DNA from: Ostreococcus mediterraneus
Taxonomy: Eukaryota > Chlorophyta > Mamiellophyceae > Mamiellales > Bathycoccaceae
NCBI GenBank assembly: GCA_012295225.1
Contig: WMKK01000006.1
Location: 744,001 to 808,000, forward strand
Reading direction: 5' to 3'
Length of the DNA: 64,000 bases
This document shows, in pieces, positions 21,559 to 31,943 of the stretch. Under the pieces are notes generated by a model. It saw nothing but the letters and a program-made list of their open reading frames with translations, was not told the DNA's origin and ran no database searches. The position numbers and the translations under genes are program-made. How positions within the stretch are numbered: position 1 is the first letter of the stretch; every line of letters starts with the position of its first letter.

Positions 21559-22686
21559 CTATGCATCCGGGAACAGCGCGTCGACGAAGGATTTCGGGTC
21601 AAACGTTTGCAAATCTTGCATGCCTTCACCCACGCCAACAAACTTGACTGGGATTCCCAATTCATCCACGACGCTCACCACAGCACCACCGCGCGCGGTG
21701 CCGTCGAGTTTAGTCAAGATGATGCCCGTGACGCCCACGGCTTCGCCGAAGACGCGCGCTTGGTTCAACATGTTCAATCCAGTGGTGCCATCCAACACGA
21801 GCAACACTTCGTGCGGCGCGCTCGGCATGCGCTTCGTGATAGCCTTCTTCACCCCAATCAATTCATCCATCAAAGCAGAGTTGTTGTGCAATCGCCCCGA
21901 GGTGTCGGCTAAAACGATATCGATGCCACCCATGGCGCACGCCTCGTCCACGGCTTTAAAGCACACCGCGCCGGGCTTTGTGTTTGGCGGAGAATCCGAC
22001 ATGATCGCCCCCGTGCGCTCAGCCCACGTCGCGAGCTGCTCCGCAGCAGCCGCACGAAACGTATCCCCTGGCACCATCATCACCTTTGCCCCACTTTCAG
22101 CGAATCGATGACTCAATTTCCCGAGCGTCGTCGTCTTCCCGCCTCCGTTGACGCCGACGACCAAAATCACGCTCGGTTCGCCTTCATTTTCATTCAACCC
22201 GATGACTTGAGAATCCCCAACCGACGTCAACACATCCACAATCGACGCCTTCAACGCCTCCCGCACCTGCTCCGCCGTCTTCACCTCCCCATTCTCCACC
22301 CGCGCCCGCACGCCATCCACAACCTTACCCGCCACCCCCGGCCCGAAATCCACCCCCAACAGCGTCTCCTCGAGCTCATCCAACGTCTCATCAAAATCCT
22401 CCAATCTCCACAGCGCCAAGACATCATTCACCATCCCTAATTTCTCCCGCGTCTTCGACGTACCCTTAAACACGCGGTCGATATCGCTCTGCGTCTTCTT
22501 CTTCAGCACGCTCGCGAGCTTGGCGAATGAAAACTCCCCATTCGCGGCGCGCGTCACCACCGTCCGTCTCGCGCGGTGACCACCACCGCGACGCGCGCCA
22601 CCACCGTCACGTCGTCCTCTCGCGCCTCGCGTCGTCGTCGTCGTCGTCGTCGCACACGTCGTCGTCGTCGCACACATCGTCGTCAT
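21559..22686 (-). CDS. Chloroplast SRP receptor FtsY
   Basis: Receptor GTPase of the chloroplast signal recognition particle, which delivers light-harvesting proteins to the thylakoid. 375 residues from the ATG at 22686, one exon. The N-terminus is a threonine and arginine-rich transit peptide (coded by CGTCGT repeats) ending near ARRTVVTRAANG. Then come the helical N domain (LEDFDETLDELEETLLG) and the NG GTPase: G1 GVNGGGKTTTLGKL, G2 region DTFRAAAAEQL, G3 LADTSGR, G4 TKLDGTARGGA, and GVGEGMQDLQTFDPKSFVDAL at the end. There is no long acidic A domain, as expected for the chloroplast rather than the bacterial form. Confidence 0.95.
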   Translation of the reverse strand: MTTMCATTTTCATTTTTTTRGARGRRDGGGARRGGGHRARRTVVTRAANGEFSFAKLASVLKKKTQSDIDRVFKGTSKTREKLGMVNDVLALWRLEDFDETLDELEETLLGVDFGPGVAGKVVDGVRARVENGEVKTAEQVREALKASIVDVLTSVGDSQVIGLNENEGEPSVILVVGVNGGGKTTTLGKLSHRFAESGAKVMMVPGDTFRAAAAEQLATWAERTGAIMSDSPPNTKPGAVCFKAVDEACAMGGIDIVLADTSGRLHNNSALMDELIGVKKAITKRMPSAPHEVLLVLDGTTGLNMLNQARVFGEAVGVTGIILTKLDGTARGGAVVSVVDELGIPVKFVGVGEGMQDLQTFDPKSFVDALFPDA

Positions 22687-23078
22687 CACGCGCCTCGATA
22701 TCGCCCACCGCGCACCGCGATCGCGCGCGTTCGTGCGCCTCTCGCGGTATATATCGCCGTCGTCGTGCGTATTGAAGGGGTCCCGGACTCTATAGGTGTA
22801 TTAAAAATGATGATGAGCTCACAACGTGCATTGGTGTAGTTATAGATATAGAGAGATGTATACAACCATAATACGTGTAATACTGTATGGGTTAACATGC
22901 TATGATTCGGTATACGCGCGCGGATCGGCGGCGATCGGGGGTACACACGCACATACACACGTATATATATACCATATATATGGGGTACACACACACGGCG
23001 ATCGTCGCGCGCCATCGATCGCGACGGCGACGCGACACCGGCGCGACGACGACGACATTGCGCGACGACGACGACGAC
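22687..23078. promoter_or_regulatory. Divergent promoter, cpFtsY / Tic110, with TATA-like boxes
   Basis: 392 bases between two plastid-protein genes. A GTATATATCG run at 22744-22753 lies about 60 bases upstream of the FtsY ATG. A longer GTATATATATACCATATATATGG block is near 22962-22985, about 95 bases upstream of the proposed Tic110 ATG. Both could serve as TATA elements, and shared control of the two genes is possible. The rest is CA repeats (ACACACGCACATACACACG) and GCGACGACGACG repeats. Confidence 0.5.
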
Positions 23079-26000
23079 ATGCACGCGAGATTGACGCAAC
23101 GCACGCACGTGGTACACACGAGCATTACTGGTCGTCGACCGCGCGCGCGAGATGGGCGATTGGTTCGTCGCGTCGCGCGCGGGGCGGGCGCGCGCGCGCG
23201 CGGGCGAGACGTCCCGACGGTGCGTAGGTTTTAGCTGCGATGGCGAGTGGTGGATTCGCGGTGGTCGTGGCGCGCGGAGGCGCGGACGGGGGCTGGGGTG
23301 TGCGTGCGCGCACGCCGTGAGGGGTGTGCGTGTGCGTGATCGCGGACGGTGGCGCGCGAATGGTGGTTGGCGACGCGTCGGGCGTGGACGGCGCGGTCGA
23401 CGGAGGCGCCGCGTCTATCCAACCGCGTCGCGAGGGCGCGGGCGGGCGCGAAGAGCGTCTGTGGCGTGTGTGTGCGTGTGCGTGCGTGTGTGTACTGACG
23501 ATGTGATTGATACGTATTGGTAGGATCGACCATCGCCTTTTGGTTTTGAGCGCGAACTCGATGGGATTGAAAAGCAAATGGCGGCGTTGCCGACGCCGGC
23601 GCGGTTGGGCGCGTACGGGGCAGCCGTCGCGCTCGGCGCCGCGGCGGGGAACGCGATTGGGGGCGTGATGCCGGTGAACGTGCGCACGGCTGCTAAGGTT
23701 GGCTTGACGGCTATTGTTGGTGGTGGTGCGGCGTACGGGGTGATGACGGCGGATAAGAAGCGTCTTACGGCGGCGCCAAAGACGCTTTGGAACTCGTTGC
23801 AAGGGCGCGACCCGTTATCGGTGACGTCTGAGGAGGTGAACGCCGTCGGCGCGCGCTTTGGGATTCAAAACATGGGTGCTACGTGCTCGACTGAAATGAC
23901 TGAGTTATATGACGTGTATTTGATGTCTCTCGTGCCGCAAGGCATGGATCCGGTGCAAGGTTGGGAACCTGAGGCGTTGAGACAGTTTCGCCAAACGCTC
24001 GGCATTGACGACGCTTCGGCGGCGCAAGCGCACTTGGAAGCTGGTCGCCGTTTGTTCAGAAAGCGCATCGAGCTCGGTTCGACGGATAAGGAAACCGATT
24101 TGGAATCTCGCAAGGAGTTCCAAAAGCTCGTGTTCATCTCTACGCAAACGTTTGGCGAGGAGCAAGCGCGATTCTTGTTGCCGTGGAAGCGCGTGTTCCG
24201 CGTGTCTGACGCGCAAGTCGACTTGGCGTTGAAGGATAACGCGAGCCAGCTCTTGCGCACGGCGCTCAAGGAGTCGGCGGCGATCGAACAAGTCAACTCT
24301 ACGGCAATTGCTGAAGCCAAGGCGTACCAACAAGAGCTCAACTTGGATGACAACTCTGCGGGTGAAATTGCCCAAGAGCTCGCCACGGCGCACGTCGCGC
24401 AAATTGTCAACGAAACCATTGCGTTGTGCAAGGAGCGTGGCTCGAGCCGCGACATGTCCAAGGTTTGCGCCAATGTTGATTCCGTTTTGGCGTACAACGC
24501 CAAGCTCTCGAGCGCTGTGGGCTCTTTCCCGGGCGTTGGTCCCGTGTCTTTGTTTGGCGGCGACTTTGACGCCAAGATGAGCGACCTCGCTGAAATCTTC
24601 AAGGCGTACCTTGAAGAAGGCATCAAGGGCTTCTCCTTCTCTGCTGCGCTTTCCGATAACCTCGGCAAGCTTCGTCTCGTGTTTGGCATGGGTAACAAGG
24701 AGGCTGATGATATCATTCTCAAGTCTACGACGGCATCCTACCGCATGGCGCTTCGCGACGCCGTGAAGAGCGGCAAGTTGGACCAAGCTGAGTCTCCGGC
24801 CAAGGTTCTTCAAGCGATGTGCGAAGGCCTTCGATTCCCCCCGGAAGTTGCCGCGGGCATCCACGAAGAGAACTACCGCACCAAGCTCGAAGCTTGCCTT
24901 GCTGATAAGATGCTCACCGACGCCGACGTCGAAGCGTTGGCGCGCGTGCGTAAGCTCTTGTGCGTGCCCAAGGGTGTCGTCGAAAAGCTTCACTTTGAAA
25001 TCTGCGGTGAAGTGTACAGATCTGCTGTTCGTGCGGCGCTTTCTGTCCCGACGGAAGCGTTCACGCCGCAATTGCGTGACAGATGCAAGACTGCCAAGGC
25101 GAATGTTCGTCTCGATGACGAGACTGCGCTCAAGATTCTCGGCGCCGAAGCGCGCAAGCAGTTGAACGCGTTTATCCGCACGTCCAAGTCCATTAGAAAC
25201 AAGACTGATGCGCAAAAGGAGATTCGTAAGATGGTCTTCTACAACCAAGGCGTTGTGACGCCGCTCGTGTCAGATCTCACCAAGTCGAAGGCTGAAGCCG
25301 CCGCGAAGGAGCTCGCCGAGCTCATGAAGGAAGCCACCGAGGCGGCGAAGAAGGAGGAGGAAGAAGAAAAGGCTGCCGCTGCCGCTGCTGCTGGCGAGAG
25401 TGAAGAAAAGAAGGAGGGCGAGGAGGCTGCTGCTGCTGAAGAAGCCAAGACGGAAGAGGAGGCTGAGCCGGAAGTCATCAAGATGGAGGAAACGGCCCAC
25501 CAAAAGGAAATCACGCTCGCCGCCGATATGGATGTCGTCACTCGTCAAGCGATGTACAGAGAATACCTCATGTTCTGCATGACTGGTGATCAAGTCAACG
25601 CCCCGATGGGTGTGCGCATTAACATCGAGAGAGACCAAAGTGAGTTCAAGCGCTTGAGCCAACTTGGGGACATTCTCGGCCTCGACATGATGCAAGTTGG
25701 GCAAGTGCACAAGGATTTAGCGGACAAGGCGTTCCGCACGCAAGCCGAAAACATGCTCAGCGACGGCGCTGGGCTCACCGCGCAGCGTGCGGAGAAGCTC
25801 AAGGAGATCCAAACGCAACTCAACTTACCAGAAGAGGAGGCGCAAAAGATCATCAAGGGCATCACCGCGCAACGCATGATGGCCAACGTGCAATCGCAAA
25901 TCTCTGCGGGTACGCTTGATTCGGCGGAGATTCGCAAGATGAGTGAGGCGGGTGTGGAAATTGACCGCATGATTCCGGCGGACAAGCGCATGAACTTGTT

Positions 26001-26448
26001 CCGTAAGAACGCTGAGCGACGTTTGTCTGATGGTAGCGGTAGCGCCAACATCGATGAGCTCACGGCTACGTTGGTTGCGGATCTCAAGATTGACGAGGCC
26101 AAGGCGAAGGAGGAGCTCGTGAAGATTGCGGGCGAAAAGAAGCGCTCTCAAATGATTCAAGGCGTTGCCGTCTTGCGTCAAAAGAAGGCTGCTGATGTGC
26201 TCGTGAGCTGCCGCAACTTGGTGGCTTGCCAAAGCGTCGCCCCCGACGCGAAGTTGGATTGGAAGGTTGAGTCTGAGGTGTTTGACATGTACTCCGTCTT
26301 TGTCAGCGAAGTGTCGGATGTGCAAGAACGCAAGACTCTCCAAGATGTGTTGAACATTAGCGACGAAAATGCGGCCAAGCTCGAAAAGGTTGTCGCCGAA
26401 GGCGCATTCAAGTTTTCCGAAGACGCCCTCGATGAGGCTTTGTTCTAA
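23079..26448 (+). CDS. TIC110: Tic110, chloroplast inner-envelope import component
   Basis: Inner-envelope protein that receives preproteins from the import channel and docks stromal chaperones. The main exon is 23524-26448; the proposed first exon is 23079-23219 (MHARLTQRTHVV, 47 residues, arginine-rich, transit-like), joined in phase 0 over a 304-base intron with GTGCGT donor, TACTGACGATG branch word and GGTAG acceptor. Total about 1021 residues, the usual Tic110 length. Near the mature N-terminus are two hydrophobic stretches (YGAAVALGAAAGNAIGG; LTAIVGGGAAYGVM), then mostly helical sequence with LYDVYLMSLVPQG and EEQARFLLPWKRVFRV. A K/E/A-rich insert lies at about residues 640-700. First-exon choice is less sure than the gene; an alternative ATG at 23240 gives a 20-residue first exon. 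Confidence 0.88.
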
Positions 26449-26546
26449 ATTCCTAATAGCGAGGAAGGCAAGCAAAATTTAGACATTCATCAAAATACCA
26501 TATACGTATCAATTCATTCAATCTTCTTCGCCGCTATTTATGCTAA

Positions 26547-27764
26547 TCACTTTTCGTTGCGCTGTGTTTTTTGTATGTCGGTGTCAAACGCCCCCGCTCG
26601 TTCGAGCGCCTTGGTCGTACACGCAGCGACGGCGCCAACCGAACACGCCGCACACGCACCGACGATGAAGGGCGCCGCGCCGACGCCTCGCAACGACGCG
26701 GCGCTCGTGGATAATCCCACCGCCGCCATGGCTGTAGGCAAGAACACTTGCGACGCCGCTTCGCCGATGAATTTCGTACCCTTACGCCATCGTTCATCCG
26801 TGCGAATGGCTTCCGTGGCGTCACCGAGCGAGCGAAGCGCCGCCATGGCGACAAAAGCGATGAGAAATCCCGGCACGAGGGGCGGCTGCTTTGCCGCCGC
26901 CGCGCCGGCGGCCGCCGCGCCCGCGGGCACTACATCGCGAAGCTTCATCGCTAAATACGGAATGGCAATCGCCAAGCCTAAGTTACGCGTCAACTTTGTC
27001 ACCGTTGCCGCCTTGAAGGCTTCTTCATCGTCGTACATATCACGGAAACTCATCCCGGCGCCGACGACTTGCGACGTGTCGTGCACGGACAAGCCCAAAA
27101 ACACCCCCGCCGGTGCACCACCATCAGGAAACAACCACTTGGCGAGATAGGGATACGTCATCATCCCAAACGTCCCGTACGCCACCACGTTCGCCACGGC
27201 GAGCGAGACTTCGCGCTGCGACGCCGCGATCGCCGGCGCGAGCGCGCCAATCGCCGTGACGCCGCAAATCCCGCTCCCAGCCGCCAACAACCCGCCAACC
27301 TTGGCTGTCAACCCACCGCTCTGCGCCGCCCCCCCAAACCTCGCCATCACCGCTCTATTAATCATAGGCGTCGCTAATAACCCCGTAGACACCGTCGCCG
27401 CGATCGCCGGCGCCGCCTTGGTCGCCACGTCGCCGATTTCGCTCAGCGACAGCTTCGCCCCGAGCAGCGCCACGCCCACCTTCAACCCATCCCCAGCCGC
27501 GAGTTTCACCCCTCGTGCGTACGACTCCGGCAGCGCTCGCCCGCGAAAGCCCACGTACGCGACGGTGGCGCCCAGAAACACCGCCAGCGGCGCCACAGGC
27601 ACCGGACTCGGCAGCACACCGGACTCGCGCCGCGGATGTAACGCCGCCGTCGTCCCCGTCGTCCCATCGCGCGCCAACCCCGTTCGCGCGCGAGACATCG
27701 CATCGACCCCACCGTGCGCGGCGATCGCCACCGCCGTCGCCGCCGCCACCCCGCGCGCGCGCAT
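26547..27764 (-). CDS. UPF0324/YeiH-family membrane protein
   Basis: 405 residues in one exon with about nine or ten hydrophobic segments. The family signature is clear: GLKVGVALLGAKLSLSEIG, LLAAGSGICGVTAIGALAPA and GLSVHDTSQVVGAGMSF, as in bacterial UPF0324 (YeiH, conserved hypothetical 698) proteins, sometimes called putative sulfate exporters without firm proof. The N-terminus before the first strong membrane segment (about 55 residues, A/R/T-rich with MSRARTGLARDGTTGTTAAL) could be an organelle-targeting extension. The family is mostly prokaryotic, so transfer from the plastid ancestor or another bacterium is possible. GC content and codon use look like the neighbours. It is convergent with Tic110. 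Confidence 0.85.
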   Translation of the reverse strand: MRARGVAAATAVAIAAHGGVDAMSRARTGLARDGTTGTTAALHPRRESGVLPSPVPVAPLAVFLGATVAYVGFRGRALPESYARGVKLAAGDGLKVGVALLGAKLSLSEIGDVATKAAPAIAATVSTGLLATPMINRAVMARFGGAAQSGGLTAKVGGLLAAGSGICGVTAIGALAPAIAASQREVSLAVANVVAYGTFGMMTYPYLAKWLFPDGGAPAGVFLGLSVHDTSQVVGAGMSFRDMYDDEEAFKAATVTKLTRNLGLAIAIPYLAMKLRDVVPAGAAAAGAAAAKQPPLVPGFLIAFVAMAALRSLGDATEAIRTDERWRKGTKFIGEAASQVFLPTAMAAVGLSTSAASLRGVGAAPFIVGACAACSVGAVAACTTKALERAGAFDTDIQKTQRNEK

Positions 27765-28274
27765 CCCGCGCGCGCCACGGACGCGGACGCGGACACGGAC
27801 ACGGACGCGAGTGCGCGCGAGTGCGCGGGAATCGCGGGCGTGATGTCACGCCGAATGTCCGAGAAAAGGACCCACGTCCGTCTCTCCGTCTCTCCGTCTC
27901 TCTGGACGTGGTGAAACCCTACTCAGACCTCGTGTCTTTGTGTTTTAATCTGACTCGACTTTTTTCGCTCTGTGTATCTCACACCCTATCCGTCGTTCTT
28001 AGGCACACCTTTCTCTCTCGGTCGCTCGGTCTCTCTGTAGAAGATCTCTCTCTATCCAGCCATCCATCGGACCGCTTTTATGTGGTCCGATGACCCCCCG
28101 TGTGGAGGTGATCCTGGACGGTCCTTATTCACGACCGTACATAGTTTAATATACACCCGGGTACGAAGAAACACCCGACGTGACGTGACACCTCAACGAT
28201 GACCCACGCCGACTAAACGCGCCGACTAAACCCTTAGGGTTTAAGCCATTTACATGTCCGTTCGCGGTCGGTCG

Positions 28275-28307
<33 letters not shown>

Positions 28308-28411
28308 ATGGATGGATGGGTATGCAAAGCGACGCGTTTTGTGCACCCCGCGTCGTGAGTGCGCGACGACGACGACGACGACTGCGACGAGGACGACGAC
28401 GACGAGGGAGG
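27765..28411. other. Divergent gap with microsatellite and two hairpins
   Basis: 647 bases between divergent genes. The first half (27870-28060) is pyrimidine-rich on the plus strand, with CTCTCTCT and TCTCGGTCGCTCGG words. Two inverted repeats follow at 28065-28138. An ACG trinucleotide run is at about 28272-28303. An upstream in-frame ATG at 28316 would add a 32-residue arginine repeat to the next protein. Confidence 0.5.
28065..28138. other. Two neighbouring perfect inverted repeats (possible RNA hairpins)
   Basis: CATCGGACC at 28065-28073 pairs perfectly with GGTCCGATG at 28084-28092 around a 10-base loop. ACGGTC at 28118-28123 pairs with GACCGT at 28133-28138 around a 9-base loop. They may fold in a transcript or bind protein as palindromes. 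I do not recognise a known RNA family. Confidence 0.5.
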
Positions 28412-29533
28412 ATGGATGACGACACCGAGGACGACGATTGGGGGTGTGCGTTGGATGTACACGCGACGTGGTCGGGGGTGACGTACGTCGCCGGTGAAGT
28501 CGTCGTCGTGCGCGGCGGTGGGGGCGACACCACAGATGACGACGATGATGATGATGATGGTGACGATGGTGGTGCGGCGCGGGCGATGGATGACGTGTTT
28601 TCTTTAACGCTGGGACTTGGTGATGATGGCGCGTCGTTGTCGTCGTCGCATGGCGCGCGCGGGGTGGTGACGGTGCGCGTGGCGCAAAAGGCGCGGCAGG
28701 GCGAGCTCGGGACGGTGGTGTGGAACGCGGCGGTGATTTTGTGCGCGCACGCGAGACGGGTCGGGGATGATCTCGTGCGTGGACGGGAGGTGTTGGATAT
28801 CGGTGCCGGTACTGGGGTTGTTGGGTTTTTGTGTGCGACGATGTTAGGGGCGAGGGATGTGACGATTGCGGATTGTGGGCCAAAGACGATGGCGAATTTG
28901 GCGGAGACGTTGGCCATGTATCGACGGGACGCGAGACGCGTCGAGAGGGACAACGCGAGGGCGGCGCGTGCGATAGAGACGGTGAGCGACGACGACGACG
29001 ACGATGGCGACGATGTTGTTGTTTTGAATGAGGATGACATCAACGATGGCGCGCCGTGGGCATCGGTTCGACACAACATTAAACTTCGTCGTCACTTGTG
29101 GGAGGAGGATTTAGAAATTGAAAACGCGCGCGCGTGCGGCGCCGCGACGCCACTTCGCGTGCGTCACTGGAGCAACGCTGGGATCGAAACCAATGCCGAC
29201 GCGTTCGCACCAACGCTTGAACCCGACGCAACGTTTGACGTCATCATAGGCTCGGATTTGCTCTACTTTTCCAGCCAAGAAGCAAGCCTCGCCGCCGCCA
29301 TTCGGCTCCGTCTGCGTCCGGGCGGCGCGTGCGTCATCGTCCAAACCTTACGCGACAACAACGCCGACGTCTTCGAACGCTTCGTCACCGAAGCCCGCAA
29401 AGATTTCACCGTGGATATTTCCATCATTCATCTTCCAAACACCGACGATGCGAGCACATTGGCTAAAGAAACACCGCACGCGCTCGCCGATCCATACCGT
29501 CTCCTGACGCTCGCGTGGAAACACCGCTTGTAA
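28412..29533 (+). CDS. METTL21-type (Methyltransf_16) protein methyltransferase
   Basis: SAM-dependent methyltransferase, 373 residues from the ATG at 28412. The alternative ATG at 28316 is in frame but adds only a repeat-coded poly-arginine run. SAM-binding motif I is VLDIGAGTGVVGFLCATMLG, preceded by GTVVWNAAVILCAHA, which matches the G-x-x-x-W-x-A lead-in of the lysine methyltransferase group. ADCGPKTMANLAETL follows, then DVIIGSDLLYFSSQEASLA, the post-II motif of this family. Two aspartate runs (about residues 35-55 and 190-205) are low-complexity insertions coded by GAT/GAC repeats. Substrates in this family are single lysines on chaperones or elongation factors; which one here cannot be told. 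Confidence 0.8.
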   Translation: MDDDTEDDDWGCALDVHATWSGVTYVAGEVVVVRGGGGDTTDDDDDDDDGDDGGAARAMDDVFSLTLGLGDDGASLSSSHGARGVVTVRVAQKARQGELGTVVWNAAVILCAHARRVGDDLVRGREVLDIGAGTGVVGFLCATMLGARDVTIADCGPKTMANLAETLAMYRRDARRVERDNARAARAIETVSDDDDDDGDDVVVLNEDDINDGAPWASVRHNIKLRRHLWEEDLEIENARACGAATPLRVRHWSNAGIETNADAFAPTLEPDATFDVIIGSDLLYFSSQEASLAAAIRLRLRPGGACVIVQTLRDNNADVFERFVTEARKDFTVDISIIHLPNTDDASTLAKETPHALADPYRLLTLAWKHRL

Positions 29534-29599
29534 CTGTAATGCAATGCACACCACAGAACATACACAATCCCTGCACGCCTCACTGCCCGACGCACCGCG

Positions 29600-31522
29600 A
29601 TGTCGACGACGACAACAACAGAAGTGGTCGTCGTCGACGACGGCATGCTCCATCCGCCGTCGCCATCGCCAGTCGCGTCGCCGCGCGGACTCCCACCGTT
29701 GCGCCGACCAAAAAGTGCACAGCCGCCACCGACGGTGTCGTCGTCGCCACCGCCCACCGGATCGCCGCTCGCGGCGTCGCCACCGCCGCGGCCGGTCTCG
29801 GCGCCCACGTCACAGCGCACGCCGACCGATCGGGGCGCCGAGACCGCCGCGAGCGCGATCGAGGATTGGACCAAGCACGAGAGGTTTACGTTTCGTTCGG
29901 GACGCGAGGATGTGTTTGACGCGCGCGACGCGGCGACGCAGACCGCGCTCGGGCTCGCGTGGGCGTTCGCCCCGCTTGCGTGCGTGATGGTTGCTACGAG
30001 ACGCGCGCTGCGGCACGGGTCGACGCGCACGAGGAGGGTGAAGCGTCGAGTGTTGGCCAGCGTCGCGGCGGCGTGCGAGCTCGGGTGGTTTGCGTATCGT
30101 CGAGACGTGCGGGACAAGTATTGTAAAGCGCCGAATAAAGCCGTGGCGTCGCCCACGAAGGAGGATTTTGAGCGGTTTTTAGAGTTGAGGTACGACGGGT
30201 TACCTGATTTTGGTAAGTTTATTCGCGGGTGGATGCGTCGGTGTAATTCATGGACGGAGCGAGAAAAGTTGTCGGCGAGCGAGGCGGAGGCTGAGGCGGA
30301 TTCCTCGCCCGCGCGCGCGCAGGATGGTGTGCCTCGAGAGGCGGTGGTCAAGTTTACGAGGTTTGGATTTTATGACGCCACGTCGGCAGAAGAGAATTCA
30401 GAGCACGAAGATCGCTTGAACGAGTTTGTGGATGAGATTGAACGAACTTGGGAGTGTAAATTGGAACGGACGCCGAGCGAAAAGAGCGACGAGTCTGAGG
30501 AGGCGTTTATGTTTCATACCAAGGAAACTTTAGGATCGATGCATCAGCCATTAATGTTCACCGCATGGGTGCACGGCGTGAGTGGGATGTGTGCAATGAT
30601 ATTGAAATTGTGGGGTTTCAAGCGTTACACCGCGTCGAATGGGTGTTCGTATTGGATCAACGCGCCCATGGCAAAGGAGGACGAGTGGGTAGGAGCGCGT
30701 CGCGAAGCCGATGACGATGCTCGTCCGATTCTTACCGGTTGTGCCGTCGACGACGTTGATGCGGAAGTAGCAAAACCAATCATATTTGTCCACGGATTGG
30801 GCGTTGGATTGGCGCCGTATTTACCAAATATCGCACAGTTGTTGCGTAGTAAACCGGGGCGTAAAATAGCCCTCTTGTCGTTGCCTCACATTAGCATGCG
30901 AGCGACACCGAAAGTGCCAGAGATCGACGCCATGGTGGATACCGTGGCAGAACTGACGATGAAGCACAAGTTACGTGCGCCGTGTTTGTATGGTCATTCA
31001 TTCGGGACGTTTGTTATCGCTCGCACGTGTCACAGATACCGCGTGAGTTCAGTCGTGTTACTCGACCCGGTGGCCATTTGTTTGTGTTTACCGAAAACGG
31101 TATCTATTTTGTATCATCTCGGAAATTGTTGGAGTTCGTTCAAATCTTACGTCAAAAATAATGGCACAAAAGCCATGTTCACGACGACATTTTGGAGGGA
31201 CGGTGGAGATGTTTTATATTATTTGTTGAGAGATTATTTTTTGGTACGAGAGATTGGCGTCATGACGGCGTTACGTCGTAAATTTTGGTGGGCAACACAC
31301 AACTTGTGGGCTGATCAAATTCCCGATAACTCGCTGATTGTCTTAGAAGCGCATGATATGCTCATCGACTGCGAGGCTGTTGCCAAGCACGTCTTGAGGC
31401 AGTCAAACGCGCGCGTGATTTGGCAAGACAACTTTTCCCACGGCATGTTCATTTCGCCGTGGGGCTTTAGTCTACGTCACGAAGTCGCCACATTTTTGGA
31501 CGCGCTTCCGACACACTCGTAG
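29600..31522 (+). CDS. Alpha/beta-hydrolase with long N-terminal region
   Basis: 640 residues in one exon. The C-terminal 250 residues are an alpha/beta-hydrolase: oxyanion strand IIFVHGLGVG, nucleophile elbow CLYGHSFGTFV (GHSFG), acid region IVLEAHDMLIDCEAV and final histidine in NFSHGMF. The first 80 residues are proline and serine-rich. A hydrophobic stretch TALGLAWAFAPLACVMVATR at about residues 114-133 is probably a membrane anchor. A middle section with acidic linkers is not recognised. The architecture resembles large fungal and algal hydrolases of unknown substrate; lipase or esterase activity is likely but not shown. It is convergent with the next gene. Confidence 0.8.
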   Translation: MSTTTTTEVVVVDDGMLHPPSPSPVASPRGLPPLRRPKSAQPPPTVSSSPPPTGSPLAASPPPRPVSAPTSQRTPTDRGAETAASAIEDWTKHERFTFRSGREDVFDARDAATQTALGLAWAFAPLACVMVATRRALRHGSTRTRRVKRRVLASVAAACELGWFAYRRDVRDKYCKAPNKAVASPTKEDFERFLELRYDGLPDFGKFIRGWMRRCNSWTEREKLSASEAEAEADSSPARAQDGVPREAVVKFTRFGFYDATSAEENSEHEDRLNEFVDEIERTWECKLERTPSEKSDESEEAFMFHTKETLGSMHQPLMFTAWVHGVSGMCAMILKLWGFKRYTASNGCSYWINAPMAKEDEWVGARREADDDARPILTGCAVDDVDAEVAKPIIFVHGLGVGLAPYLPNIAQLLRSKPGRKIALLSLPHISMRATPKVPEIDAMVDTVAELTMKHKLRAPCLYGHSFGTFVIARTCHRYRVSSVVLLDPVAICLCLPKTVSILYHLGNCWSSFKSYVKNNGTKAMFTTTFWRDGGDVLYYLLRDYFLVREIGVMTALRRKFWWATHNLWADQIPDNSLIVLEAHDMLIDCEAVAKHVLRQSNARVIWQDNFSHGMFISPWGFSLRHEVATFLDALPTHS

Positions 31523-31943
31523 TGGTGTCGCTAGTATTGTACAATCAGTGTGTTTTACGCGGCGGTGACGGTGGCGGCAGTGTACGCCTTCCCCGCGAGC
31601 CCGGTAAACTAAAATTGTTTTAATTGATTGTTTTCAAAATTGTTTGTTTCATTTCGCGTCAATCATCAAAAGTCGTTGTTAACTTTATACCCATAAATTT
31701 CGACAATGCACCTACTGCGTCATGTTCAATCCTGCCACTGCTTGCAACAGGCACTATGTCGCGAGCGCGATTTCTGCTATGCTCTCATTTTTGCGTCGTC
31801 ATGCAGGTTTCGAAAGTCAACATTGGGTCATGTGGCGAGCATATATTTCTGTCGCGTAGATGGGGCGCGTGCGTGCATGCAGCTGTCTTTGTTCTTACAA
31901 GCGCTCATATCTATGTACATCATCTAAATGTTCGACGGGTGTT
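31523..31943. other. Convergent gap, AT-richer, no gene seen
   Basis: 421 bases between two convergent stop codons, clearly richer in A and T than the surrounding genes. It contains related words TAAAATTGTTTTAATTGATTG and CAAAATTGTTTG near 31610-31645. Short frames exist on the plus strand but none has coding character. Probably the two 3' untranslated regions. Confidence 0.45.

Noticed and set aside
23905-25248. 447-residue open frame opposite Tic110
   Set aside because: Antisense shadow of a clear coding exon, rich in L and R with no recognisable motif.
28065-28092. U5 snRNA candidate
   Set aside because: The loop only partly resembles the conserved U5 loop and no U-rich Sm site follows the stem.
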